Source: Enterobacteriaceae bacterium RIT691 (GTDB lineage Bacteria; Pseudomonadota; Gammaproteobacteria; Enterobacterales; Enterobacteriaceae). From it: a stretch of 64,000 bases of DNA. Location: positions 310,001-374,000 of the forward strand of contig WJYM01000002.1 of assembly GCA_009668205.1 (NCBI GenBank), in the 5' to 3' direction. This document shows positions 7,716-16,224 of this stretch, in pieces. Position numbers and translations under genes: made by a program. Position 1 is the first letter of the stretch, and each line of letters opens with the position of its first letter. The notes under the pieces were generated by a model, which saw only the letters and a program-made list of their open reading frames with translations, was not told where the DNA came from and searched no databases.

Positions 7716-8627
7716 ATGCATCGCAGTGGACTCACTGAACTGGAAGTGGTGCTGGCCGTCGCGCACCGGCAAAGCTTTCGCGCTGCCGCACGTGAATTAG
7801 GGATGTCGGCAACCGCCGTCAGCAATGCCGTGGCGGGGCTGGAAAGCCGTCTGAACGTGCGCCTGTTCCATCGTTCAACACGCAGCGTGGCGTTAACCCC
7901 TGCGGGCGAACGCTATGTCGAGCGCATCGCGCCAGCGCTGGCAGAAATTCAGCGCGCATCGGAAGAGATCGCCACCGTACCGGATACGCCCACCGGCACG
8001 TTACGCATCAACGCTCCGCGGGAGAGTGTGTCGCTGCTCTATGAGCCGCTGATCGAAGAATACCTGCGCCGCTATCCGCAGATGCGCCTTGATATCAATA
8101 GTGAATCCAGACTGGTGGATATTGTCGCCGAAGGCTATGACGCGGGAATTCGCTTAGCCGAATCCGTACCCCAGGACATGATCGCCGTCCCGCTGACCGC
8201 CGATATCCGCATGTTGATTGTCGCCACCCCAGACTATTTTGCAGAGCACGGCACGCCGCAGGCGCCAGATGATTTACAGAAATACCAAAGCGTGGGCATG
8301 CGTATGTCGCACGGCGGTATTTATCACTGGGAGCTGGAACGCCATCAGCAGAAAATCAGCGTTAACGTCACGCCCCGCATTGTGCTTAATGAAATGCGTG
8401 CGATTCATCGCGCCGCGCTGAGCGGTATCGGCCTCGCGTTTATTTCCGATTGGTTCGTCAATGAGGATATCACCGCCGGGCGTTTGGTCAGCGTTTTAGA
8501 CGAGTGGTGTCCGTCATTTGGTGGGTTACGGCTTTACTACCCCGGGCGTCGTCATGTTCCACCAGGGCTGAAAGCTTTTATCGATTTAGCGCAAGAATTA
8601 CGCCCTTCCCCGCTACGCAAAAAATAG
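7716..8627 (+). CDS. LysR-family transcriptional regulator
   Basis: 303 residues, the usual LysR length. An N-terminal winged helix-turn-helix (about 1-60) contains SFRAAARELGMSATAVSNAV and RLFHRSTRSVALTPAG; a LysR_substrate domain occupies about 90-290. The start ATG follows AGGAT. It probably controls the divergently transcribed aldehyde dehydrogenase; the co-inducer is unknown. The run of features matches the subgroup close to E. coli DmlR/YafC-type regulators, but I cannot name an orthologue. Confidence 0.9.
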   Translation: MHRSGLTELEVVLAVAHRQSFRAAARELGMSATAVSNAVAGLESRLNVRLFHRSTRSVALTPAGERYVERIAPALAEIQRASEEIATVPDTPTGTLRINAPRESVSLLYEPLIEEYLRRYPQMRLDINSESRLVDIVAEGYDAGIRLAESVPQDMIAVPLTADIRMLIVATPDYFAEHGTPQAPDDLQKYQSVGMRMSHGGIYHWELERHQQKISVNVTPRIVLNEMRAIHRAALSGIGLAFISDWFVNEDITAGRLVSVLDEWCPSFGGLRLYYPGRRHVPPGLKAFIDLAQELRPSPLRKK

Positions 8628-8705
8628 CAGAACGCCGTCGAACCCACTTCAGGAGAATTAATCTTTATCCATTTGCATCGCTGTGGTGTCAGACAGATGA
8701 TATTC

Positions 8706-8739
8706 CTCGGGAAAATGGATCAACTTTCCCGGGCTTTTT
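8706..8739 (+). terminator. Likely terminator behind the LysR gene
   Basis: CGGGAAA (8708-8714) pairs with TTTCCCG (8725-8731) over a 10-nt loop, followed by GGC and T5. It lies 80 bp past the LysR stop and 25 bp before the next start. Confidence 0.55.
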
Positions 8740-8763
8740 GTCTATGGATTACGGAATGGAATT

Positions 8764-9078
8764 ATGTTGCCAATGGAAAGGGAAGATGATGTTGTCCTTC
8801 GCGTTAAAGGAATGGAAAAAATGCTCGAAGGAATTGTTCGCGAACTCAAAGTCAACAAGGGCGTTGTCGATGAGTTTATTCGGGATGACATCGCCAACTT
8901 CCGGCATTGTTCAAAGGATATTATCAATCACCACGTTTCCTCTGCCAGAACCGCCCGTCGGGAACTGGAGAACGTCACGATCCGCACGCAGAAAAAAGTG
9001 CGAACCGCCGCGCAGAGCAACTGGATTTATGGCATGACATTCGGGATGGTTATTTCACTGATTTTTCAGATGATGTAA
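8764..9078 (+). CDS. Small tail-anchored protein of unknown function
   Basis: I do not recognise this 104-residue protein. It begins with a charged, probably helical region (ERED, KGMEKMLEGIVRELKVNKGV) and ends in a single hydrophobic segment (about 87-104, WIYGMTFGMVISLIFQMM) reaching the C-terminus, so it is predicted to be a C-tail-anchored inner-membrane protein with its body in the cytoplasm. The ATG at 8764 follows GGAATGGAA; a second in-frame ATG is at 8773. A strong terminator lies 6 bp after the stop, so it is a complete monocistronic unit. The helical body plus tail anchor resembles small envelope stress or phage-type accessory proteins only in outline. Confidence 0.7.
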   Translation: MLPMEREDDVVLRVKGMEKMLEGIVRELKVNKGVVDEFIRDDIANFRHCSKDIINHHVSSARTARRELENVTIRTQKKVRTAAQSNWIYGMTFGMVISLIFQMM

Positions 9079-9084
9079 TCCTCG

Positions 9085-9116
9085 GCGGGAGGCGGCTGCG
9101 CCTCCCGCTTTTTTTT
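9085..9116 (+). terminator. Strong rho-independent terminator
   Basis: A 10-bp perfect stem GCGGGAGGCG (9085-9094) with CGCCTCCCGC (9099-9108), a GCTG loop, then T8. The T-run overlaps the stop codon of the convergent ABC ATPase gene (TAA at 9117-9115). Confidence 0.92.
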
Positions 9117-10086
9117 ACACTTTAAACAGCCAACAGGCCGTGAAATGGCGGGGAGAAACTTCCTGCATCGGCGGCTCTTGCTGCTGACAAACAGGCATCA
9201 CCTGCGGGCAGCGGCTGCAAAAGCGGCATCCCTTAAATTCCGCCGTCGGGCTCGGAATTTCGCCTTTTAATCCGCCTTGATCAAGATGGCGCACACGCGG
9301 ATCCGGCTGCGGTACTGAAGCCAGCAGCGCACGGGTGTAGGGATGTGCGGGGTGCTGGTACAGCTCGTTCGCTTCCGCCACTTCCACCAACTTGCCAAGG
9401 TACATCACGCCGATACGGCTGGAGATATGGCGCACCATCGACAGGTCGTGAGCGATAAACAGATAGGTCAGGCCCAACTCCTGCTGCAAATCCTGCAGGA
9501 TATTGACCACTTGCGCCTGCACGGACACATCCAACGCCGACAACGGTTCATCACACAGCACAAACTCCGGACGCACCGACAGCGCGCGGGCAATGCTGAT
9601 ACGCTGACGCTGGCCGCCGCTGAACTCATGCGGGAAGCGCTGTAAATGCTCCTGCTTAAGCCCCACTTTGTAGAGCAGTTCCTCGGCGCGTTCCCGCTGC
9701 GTTTCTGCGCTATAGCCGTGGATCTGCATTGGTTCCGACACCAGTTGCTGCACCGTCATGCCCGGGTTGAGCGACGAATACGGATCCTGAAAAATGGCCT
9801 GCATTCTTCTGCGCAGCGGTTTTAGGGTGCGTTCAGAGGCGTGGGCGATATCCTGCCCGGCAAACGTTATTTCGCCAGAAGTGATATCAAACAGCCGCAG
9901 AATGGCGCGCCCGAGCGTGGATTTCCCGCAGCCGGATTCGCCCACCAGCCCGAAAGTTTCGCCGGGCATTACCTCAAAACTGACGCCGTCGACGGCTTTC
10001 ACCGTTTTCCCTTTACGCAGCAGGCCACCGTTCATGGCGTAGTGCTTACGCAGATCGTGCACGCGGATTAACGGGTCGTTGTTCAT
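9115..10086 (-). CDS. Dipeptide/oligopeptide-type ABC transporter ATPase (DppF-like)
   Basis: 323 residues. Walker A GESGCGKS is at 49-56, the ABC signature SGGQRQR starts at 156 and Walker B FVLCDE is at 175-180. The C-terminal oligopeptide/dipeptide extension has the Cys cluster CRFCSRCP and a further PVC. It is the last gene of a five-gene importer operon, with its ATG overlapping the stop of the other ATPase gene (ATGA), indicating translational coupling. It pairs with that second ATPase to power the two permeases. The substrate class is peptide, nickel or a related small molecule; sequence alone does not decide. Confidence 0.92.
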   Translation of the reverse strand: MNNDPLIRVHDLRKHYAMNGGLLRKGKTVKAVDGVSFEVMPGETFGLVGESGCGKSTLGRAILRLFDITSGEITFAGQDIAHASERTLKPLRRRMQAIFQDPYSSLNPGMTVQQLVSEPMQIHGYSAETQRERAEELLYKVGLKQEHLQRFPHEFSGGQRQRISIARALSVRPEFVLCDEPLSALDVSVQAQVVNILQDLQQELGLTYLFIAHDLSMVRHISSRIGVMYLGKLVEVAEANELYQHPAHPYTRALLASVPQPDPRVRHLDQGGLKGEIPSPTAEFKGCRFCSRCPQVMPVCQQQEPPMQEVSPRHFTACWLFKV

Positions 10087-11060
10087 GCCTGATGCTCCTT
10101 ATCCTGCCACAGCCAGCACGCGGTGCGATGGCCTTCTCCACGCGGATAAAACGGCGGTTGCTTATCGCACTGCGGCATACGTTGCGGGCAGCGTTGGGCG
10201 AACGGACAGCCAGTTGGCGGGCTCAGCAACCCCGGCGGTGAACCTTCAATCGGCGACAGACGATGGCCTGCATCGTCGGGCTGCGGCAGAGAAGCCAGCA
10301 GGCCGCGCGTATAAGGATGTGCGGGGCGCCAGAAGATATCTTCCACGCTGCCCTCTTCCATCACCAGGCCGCCGTACATCACCACCACGCGGCTGCACAC
10401 TTGTGCCACTACGCCGAGATCGTGGGTAACCAGCAGGATCGCCGTCCCTGTTTGCTGCTGTAGCGCTTTCAGCAGGCGTAAGATCTGCGCCTGAATGGTC
10501 ACATCCAACGCGGTGGTGGGTTCATCGGCGATCAGCAGTTGCGGATCGCAGGAGAGTGCAATGGCGATCATCACCCGCTGACGCATCCCGCCGCTGAACT
10601 CGTGCGGATACTGATCAAAGCGCCGATCCGCTTCAGCAATGCCCACAAGGTTCAACATTTCAATGGCTTTGGCCCTGGCATCACGCTTCGACAGGCCTTT
10701 ATTGCGGATCAGGATCTCCGTCATCTGACGGCCAATGGTCAGCACCGGATTCAGTGCGGTCATCGGATCCTGGAAAATCATCGCAATGTCGTTGCCGCGG
10801 ATCCGTCGCATTTGCTCCGGCGTTTTGCGCGCCAGATCTTCACCACGAAAACGCACGCTGCCGCCGGTGATTTTGCCATTGTTACCCAACAGTTGAATCA
10901 CCGACTTACAGGTCACGCTTTTGCCGCAGCCCGATTCACCGACGATGCCCACCATTTCACCGGCCTGCAAAGCAAAACTCACGCCGCGCACGGAATGCAC
11001 TTCGCCATCGCGGGTGAAGAACGAGGTTTTTAGCTCATCAAGTTCCAGTAAGTTATGCAT
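10083..11060 (-). CDS. Dipeptide/oligopeptide-type ABC transporter ATPase (DppD-like)
   Basis: 325 residues from the ATG at 11060. A longer frame would start at 11099, but the 11060 ATG has GGGAGCG in front and overlaps the upstream permease stop by 8 nt, as expected in this operon. Walker A GESGCGKS is at 41-48, the signature is FSGGMRQR, Walker B is LLIADEP, and the C-terminal Cys-containing extension GCPFAQRCPQRMPQC is typical of DppD/OppD. It forms the heterodimeric motor with the DppF-like subunit. Confidence 0.92.
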   Translation of the reverse strand: MHNLLELDELKTSFFTRDGEVHSVRGVSFALQAGEMVGIVGESGCGKSVTCKSVIQLLGNNGKITGGSVRFRGEDLARKTPEQMRRIRGNDIAMIFQDPMTALNPVLTIGRQMTEILIRNKGLSKRDARAKAIEMLNLVGIAEADRRFDQYPHEFSGGMRQRVMIAIALSCDPQLLIADEPTTALDVTIQAQILRLLKALQQQTGTAILLVTHDLGVVAQVCSRVVVMYGGLVMEEGSVEDIFWRPAHPYTRGLLASLPQPDDAGHRLSPIEGSPPGLLSPPTGCPFAQRCPQRMPQCDKQPPFYPRGEGHRTACWLWQDKEHQA

Positions 11061-11898
11061 CGCGATTCGCTCCCGGTTCGAAGGCGGTACGGAACACATC
11101 GCCCAGCACGTTAAAACTGAATACCGTCAGCAGGATCAGAATGCCTGGGAACATCGCCAGCCACGAGGCTTCGCCGATATACGACTGCGCGTTGTTAAGC
11201 ATACTGCCCCAGGACGCGGCAGGTTGCTGCACGCCAAGCCCAAGGAAGCTGAGGGTGGACTCCATCAAAATCGCCGACGCGATGTTCAGCGTGGCGGCGA
11301 CGATAATAGTAGGCAGCACGCCAGGAATAATGTGGCGCGCAATGATGCGCAGCGGATGCTCGCCGGAAGCACGGGCATAAAGAACATACTCGCGTTCTTT
11401 AACCGACAGCGTTTCCGCGCGCACCAGTCGCGACATATTCATCCACGTCAGCAGGCTGATGATCAGAATGATGCTCTCCACGCCCGGTTTCAGATAGGCG
11501 TTAAGCACCAGCAGCAGGAAAAAGGCCGGGATCGCCATCAGGATTTCCACCAGACGCATCATGATGTTATCCAGCCAGCCGCCGAAATAGCCGCTGATCG
11601 TGCCGACCAGGGTGCCAATCAGCGTTGAGAAGATCATCACCAGAAAACCCACCATCAGCGAGATCTGCCCGCCGTACAGTGCGCGGGTGAAATAATCGCG
11701 ACCGTATTCATCCGTGCCAAACCAGTGCGCCGCATCCGGCGGCAGCATGCGTGCGCCCAGCGCCATCTGATCCGGATCGTAAGGACTCAATCCCACCGCC
11801 AACGACGCGAGAATAAAAATAGCTAACACCAAAAGCGAGAACTGCGCCGGACGATTGCGGCGCAGCTGGTGACGAACGTTTTGCCAGCGTCTGCTCAT
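11053..11898 (-). CDS. ABC transporter permease (DppC-like)
   Basis: 281 residues with six predicted membrane segments. The N-terminal OppC/DppC-type region (PYDPDQMALG and HWFGTDEYGRDYFTRALYGG) is diagnostic for the second permease of this class. The coupling motif EAA region is near ARASGEHPLRIIARHIIPG. It lies 6 bp after the DppB-like gene and overlaps the DppD-like gene by 8 nt. It forms the inner-membrane channel with the DppB-like subunit. Confidence 0.92.
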   Translation of the reverse strand: MSRRWQNVRHQLRRNRPAQFSLLVLAIFILASLAVGLSPYDPDQMALGARMLPPDAAHWFGTDEYGRDYFTRALYGGQISLMVGFLVMIFSTLIGTLVGTISGYFGGWLDNIMMRLVEILMAIPAFFLLLVLNAYLKPGVESIILIISLLTWMNMSRLVRAETLSVKEREYVLYARASGEHPLRIIARHIIPGVLPTIIVAATLNIASAILMESTLSFLGLGVQQPAASWGSMLNNAQSYIGEASWLAMFPGILILLTVFSFNVLGDVFRTAFEPGANRDA

Positions 11899-11904
11899 CG
11901 TCGG

Positions 11905-12858
11905 TTACCTCAAAGTACGAATGCGGGGATCGGCGAAGCGATACAGCAGATCGGCGAGTAAATTGCCGACAATCAGCATCAGCGACGACAGCAGGATGAT
12001 CGCCATGATCAGTGGATAATCGAGCGACGTGATCGCCTGGATCCCCAGCAGCCCCATGCCCGGCCACGAGAACACGCTTTCGGTCACATACGCCCCAACA
12101 ATCAGCTCGCCAAACGACAAGCCGAACAGGGTGATGACCGGCAGCAGCACGTTTTTCAGCACATGGCGGAACAGAATGGAACGATACGTTGCGCCATAAG
12201 CCAGCTGCGTTTGCACGTAGTCCGCAGAAAGCTGGCTGATGGTGTTCGAACGCACGTAACGCACGTAGTTGGAAAGGTTGTAGAACGTCAGCGCGATGCA
12301 CGGCAGAATGCCGTGGCGCACCACGTCTAACCCACTGTCGTCCACGCCGATCGTTCGCATCCCCATACTTGGCAACCAGTTGAGCTGTACGGCAAAGACG
12401 GTGATCAGCAGGATCCCGAACCAGAAGATCGGCACCGATATGCCAATGTAAGCGAACAGGTTCAGGAAATGATCGAGCCAGCGGTGTTTAAACGCCCCCG
12501 CCAGCAGACCCAGCGGCACCGCAAGAACGATAGCCAGAATCAGCGATGCACCCATCAGGCCCAGCGTGGCAGGAATGCGCTCAACAATCATCTCCAGTAC
12601 CGGACGGTGATAGATAAGCGAATACCCCAAATCCCCTTGCAGCACGTTTTTCAGCCACAGGAAATATTGGGTGGTCAGCGGTTGATCGAGACCGAGGCTA
12701 TGGCGAATGCGCTCAATATCCTCAGGTGCCATACGAGGCGTGACGTACGCCTGCACCGGATCGCCCGGCGCAAGTTTCACCAGCAGAAATGCCACCAGCG
12801 AAATAAAGAAAAGCATCGGCAGCAGTTGTAGCAGCCGACGCGTTAGCATTGTGTTCAC
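11905..12858 (-). CDS. ABC transporter permease (DppB-like)
   Basis: 317 residues. The N-terminus MLTRRLLQLLPMLFFISLVAF and the sequence LAPGDPVQAYVTPRM followed by IRHSLGLDQPL are typical of DppB/OppB permeases; the coupling loop is QLAYGATYRSILFRHVLKN. The start is taken as GTG at 12858, because GAAGGGA lies 5 nt upstream; an in-frame ATG at 12849 is the alternative. It is separated from the binding-protein gene by a block of palindromic repeats, so it probably has a lower mRNA level than that gene. Confidence 0.9.
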   Translation of the reverse strand: MNTMLTRRLLQLLPMLFFISLVAFLLVKLAPGDPVQAYVTPRMAPEDIERIRHSLGLDQPLTTQYFLWLKNVLQGDLGYSLIYHRPVLEMIVERIPATLGLMGASLILAIVLAVPLGLLAGAFKHRWLDHFLNLFAYIGISVPIFWFGILLITVFAVQLNWLPSMGMRTIGVDDSGLDVVRHGILPCIALTFYNLSNYVRYVRSNTISQLSADYVQTQLAYGATYRSILFRHVLKNVLLPVITLFGLSFGELIVGAYVTESVFSWPGMGLLGIQAITSLDYPLIMAIILLSSLMLIVGNLLADLLYRFADPRIRTLR

Positions 12859-12902
12859 GACATTCCCTTCACAAAAAACAAAACGAAAGTGTGGATCGAG
12901 CA

Positions 12903-13219
12903 GACCCCTCTCCCTAACCCTCTCCCGTAGGGAGAGGGAACTTGTCAGGTGCGCTCTGAAGCTAAAGCGTACAAGCCTTTCTCCCTCTCCCTGGGGAGAG
13001 GGCCGGGGAGAGGGCGCGCGCCAGACCTTCAGCGGACACTTTTCCCCTCACCCTAACCCTCTCCCCAAAGGGGCGAGGGAACCGTTCAGCGCACGTTGAA
13101 ACAGAACTGCTCCGCTTTTCTCCCTCTCCCTTCCAGGGAGAGGGCCGGGGTGAGGGTGTCAGGCCTCTCAGTGCCAAATTCCCCTCACCCTAACCCTCTC
13201 CCCAAAGGGGCGAGGGAAC
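12903..13219. repeat. Cluster of five alternating palindromic repeats (BIME-like)
   Basis: Five copies of a GC-rich palindromic element lie at about 12903-12939, 12981-13014, 13044-13082, 13121-13157 and 13181-13219. Copies 3 and 5 read CCCCTCACCCTAACCCTCTC on the plus strand and are nearly identical over 39 bp; copies 2 and 4 are in the opposite orientation (CCCTCTCC...GGGCCGGGGTGAGGG). Alternation of inverted copies is the structure of a REP/BIME mosaic. The block fills the 376-bp gap between the binding-protein gene and the permease gene and contains no gene. Confidence 0.9.
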
Positions 13220-13234
13220 AGACGTGCCTACCCT

Positions 13235-14824
13235 TTATTTCTGATAAATTTTCGACAAATCCTGGAACATATACACCGGCTTCGGCTCAGCCTCGGCCGT
13301 GCCGCCAAAGCGTTTGTCTACGGCCACGGTGGCGTTGGTGTAGGCAATCGGGTAGTAGGTCATTTCGTTGGCCACGGTCTGCTGGATCTGCTTGTAGATC
13401 TCGCCACGCTTCGCCGCGTCGGTTTCTATTGCGCCTTTATCCCACAGCGCATCGAACTGCGGATCTTTATAGTGCGCATAGTTATAAGCTTCGTTGCTCA
13501 TAAACAGCGACTTATAGCCATCCGGCTCTGCGCCCATGATGTAACCACCGAGGTTCAGATCCCAGCTGGTGTTGCTCATATCCAGGCTGCGCTGCGACAT
13601 CGCATTAGCATCCAGCGGCATCAGTTCCACGTTCACGCCCAACGCTTTCAGCGCCTGCTGGATGTAGAGGCTCATGCTCTCCTGGGTTTTGTTGGTGTTT
13701 ACATAAGCCAGACGCAGCTTCAGGTCAGCCGGGGCGCCAGCCGCTTTCAGCAGATCTTTCGCCTTTTGCAGATCGAATTTGTACTGCTCCACATCGTCAG
13801 AGTGGTACAGCGTATCCGGCGTCAGGAACGAGCTGGCGGGTTTGGCATAGTCCTGCGACGTAAATGCGGTGGTCACCAGTTCGTCTTTGTTGATCGCATA
13901 AGCAATGGCCCGGCGGACCTCTTTGCTCTTCATTAGCGGCACGTTCTGGTTGAAGGTCATGTACGCCAGACGCCCTTCCGGATAAACCACAAAGTCGAAT
14001 TTCCCGGTATTTTTCAGACGCGACACGTCCTGCGGATCCACCATTTTCATGTTGATCTCGCCGTTTTGCAGCGCAAGATTGGCAGAGTTGCTGTCTTTGG
14101 CGAAGCGATAGGTCACAGAGTCCAGCTTCGGCTTGCCGTTCCAGTAATCATCAAATCGCGTCAGCGAGTAGTATTGCCCCGCGCGATACTCTTTAAATTT
14201 GAACGGACCGGAACCGACTGGCGCATCGTTTTTGCTGCTCTTTTCCAGATCGCTTTCATTCGCGAACACGTGTTGCGGGATCGGATAGATCTGCACCAAC
14301 GTGCCCACAAAGGCAGCGCTCACCTGCGGCAGGGTAAATTTAACGGTCAAATCGTCGACTTTGCTGACCTGCACCGGCTTGCCGCCAAACATGAACATGC
14401 TGCGGAAGAAGCTGTGTTGTTTTTCGTCGAGCAGCTTGTTGAAGGTAAACACCACGTCATCGGCGGTCAGCGGCTGGCCGTCCTGCCATTTCAGGTTCGG
14501 TTTCAGCTTCAGGGTGTAGCTCAGGTTATCGGCGGACGGCGTCAGGCTTTCCGCCAGGCCCCATTCGATTTTGCCGTCGTTGTAGCTGTAGAGCGGCGCA
14601 TACAGCGCCTGCATGAGGGTCAGCGTGGTGCGATCGCTGGCGTAAATCGGGTTCACTGCCAGCGGATCGCCGGAAGTGATACCCACGATCAGCGAACCAC
14701 CGTCTTTCGGGGCGGCGTTCTGGTTCGCAGGCGCATTTACGCTGTCGTTTTTCGTACTGTCATCGCATCCCGCGAGACCTAAAGCCAGCGAGACCATCGC
14801 GGCGGAGAGGACCAACTTACGCAT
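13235..14824 (-). CDS. Lipoprotein solute-binding protein, family 5 (DppA/OppA-like)
   Basis: 529 residues, full length for SBP family 5. The N-terminal signal ends in a lipobox LAGC with the lipidated Cys at residue 20. The residue after it is Asp, and Asp at +2 normally keeps a lipoprotein in the inner membrane, unusual for a Gram-negative DppA, which is normally a free periplasmic protein. Typical family motifs are DPLAVNPIYASDRTTLTLMQ and LKPNLKWQDGQPLTADDVVF. It is the first gene of the importer operon and delivers the substrate to the permeases. AGGAG precedes the ATG. The substrate is not determined. Confidence 0.92.
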   Translation of the reverse strand: MRKLVLSAAMVSLALGLAGCDDSTKNDSVNAPANQNAAPKDGGSLIVGITSGDPLAVNPIYASDRTTLTLMQALYAPLYSYNDGKIEWGLAESLTPSADNLSYTLKLKPNLKWQDGQPLTADDVVFTFNKLLDEKQHSFFRSMFMFGGKPVQVSKVDDLTVKFTLPQVSAAFVGTLVQIYPIPQHVFANESDLEKSSKNDAPVGSGPFKFKEYRAGQYYSLTRFDDYWNGKPKLDSVTYRFAKDSNSANLALQNGEINMKMVDPQDVSRLKNTGKFDFVVYPEGRLAYMTFNQNVPLMKSKEVRRAIAYAINKDELVTTAFTSQDYAKPASSFLTPDTLYHSDDVEQYKFDLQKAKDLLKAAGAPADLKLRLAYVNTNKTQESMSLYIQQALKALGVNVELMPLDANAMSQRSLDMSNTSWDLNLGGYIMGAEPDGYKSLFMSNEAYNYAHYKDPQFDALWDKGAIETDAAKRGEIYKQIQQTVANEMTYYPIAYTNATVAVDKRFGGTAEAEPKPVYMFQDLSKIYQK

Positions 14825-15075
14825 ATTTCTCTAACTCCTTGCCATCAAATCGTATTTATTATTTTTAGCCTGCCAACCTACGCAGCGTGTCACGCAGTGT
14901 GGCGAGATCCCCGTACAAACTGAAATGCGATTTTCGATTAAGCTTATATCCGTTTTGATATATATAAGATGCTTTTAAAATAAGCCGTTACCCCCGTCAC
15001 GACTCTGAATGCTAAAGCTCTCTCCTCTCACCTGCTACACTCGGTCAGTACCTCAACCAACAAGGTGATTTAGCG

Positions 15076-15942
15076 ATGTCTGACAACAATTATCAGCCTC
15101 CGAAAGTTTGGGAGTGGAAGCAAAATAACGGCGGCGCATTCGCCAATATCAACCGTCCAGTCTCTGGCCCGACGCATGAAAAAGAGCTGCCGGTCGGCAC
15201 GCATCCGCTGCAGCTCTATTCACTGGGCACACCCAACGGGCAGAAAGTGACGATCATGCTGGAAGAGCTACTGGCACTGGGTGTGACCGGCGCGGAGTAC
15301 GATGCCTGGATGATCCGCATCGGCGATGGCGATCAGTTCTCCAGCGGTTTCGTTGGGGTGAACCCAAACTCGAAGATCCCTGCGCTGAGCGATCATTCCG
15401 TCACGCCACCGCTGCGCGTGTTTGAATCGGGTTCGATCCTGCTGTATCTGGCGGAAAAATTTGGCCATTTCCTGCCAAAAGATCCGGCGGCACGCACCGA
15501 GGCGCTGAACTGGCTGTTCTGGCTACAGGGCGCTGCCCCGTTCCTCGGCGGCGGTTTCGGCCACTTCTACAACTATGCGCCGGTAAAAATTGAGTACGCT
15601 ATAGACCGCTTCACCATGGAAGCCAAGCGCCAGTTAGACGTGCTGGATAAACAGCTGGCGAATAACCGCTACGTGGCAGGCGAGGAGTACACCATTGCCG
15701 ATATGGCAATCTGGCCGTGGTACGGCAACGTCGTGCTGGGCGCGGTGTATAACGCGGCAGAGTTCCTCGATGCGGGCATTTATAAGAACGTGCTGCGCTG
15801 GGCGCAGGATGTCGGCAACCGTCCGGCGGTAAAACGCGGACGCATCGTCAACCGCGCGCAGGGACCGCTGAACGAACAGCTGCACGAGCGCCATTCGGCC
15901 AGTGATTTCGACACCAATACCGAAGATAAGCGTCAGGCATAA
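15076..15942 (+). CDS. yghU: Glutathione S-transferase-like disulfide-bond oxidoreductase YghU
   Basis: 288 residues, the same as E. coli YghU. The N-terminal extension (YQPPKVWEWKQNNGGAFANINRP) and the thioredoxin-fold domain (PLQLYSLGTPNGQKVTIMLEEL) followed by a helical GST C-terminal domain are characteristic of the Nu-class GSTs. E. coli YghU reduces disulfides with two bound glutathiones and has organic hydroperoxidase activity. AGGTGA precedes the ATG. In E. coli it neighbours gss; here an aldehyde dehydrogenase and an ABC importer separate the two. Divergent from the binding-protein gene across 251 bp with no clearly resolved operator. Confidence 0.95.
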   Translation: MSDNNYQPPKVWEWKQNNGGAFANINRPVSGPTHEKELPVGTHPLQLYSLGTPNGQKVTIMLEELLALGVTGAEYDAWMIRIGDGDQFSSGFVGVNPNSKIPALSDHSVTPPLRVFESGSILLYLAEKFGHFLPKDPAARTEALNWLFWLQGAAPFLGGGFGHFYNYAPVKIEYAIDRFTMEAKRQLDVLDKQLANNRYVAGEEYTIADMAIWPWYGNVVLGAVYNAAEFLDAGIYKNVLRWAQDVGNRPAVKRGRIVNRAQGPLNEQLHERHSASDFDTNTEDKRQA

Positions 15943-15949
15943 TCTCCAG

Positions 15950-15977
15950 ACGGGCGGCTGCGGTCGCCCGTTATTTC
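15950..15977 (+). terminator. Possible terminator behind yghU
   Basis: ACGGGCG (15950-15956) pairs with CGCCCGT (15965-15971) over an 8-nt loop, followed by TATTTC. The T-run is poor, so termination may be partial. Confidence 0.5.
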
Positions 15978-16224
15978 AGCTCTTTACCGACCCACTGACT
16001 GAGCCTGTTTCAGCCGTTTTCTTTTTATCCGTCATCGATCTGCTGCCGACGGTTTCCCGCTGAATGCATGAACAGGATATTCCTGCTACGCGGTAATTTG
16101 GGCAAGGGGGAATAATGACAATCCCGTTAAACACCTCGAAAAAAGTGAACCGTTTAGCGCTAACTGTTTACATTTCCCCATAAAACTGGCAAGAATAATT
16201 CTTATTTGTCTTCAGATTATTATC

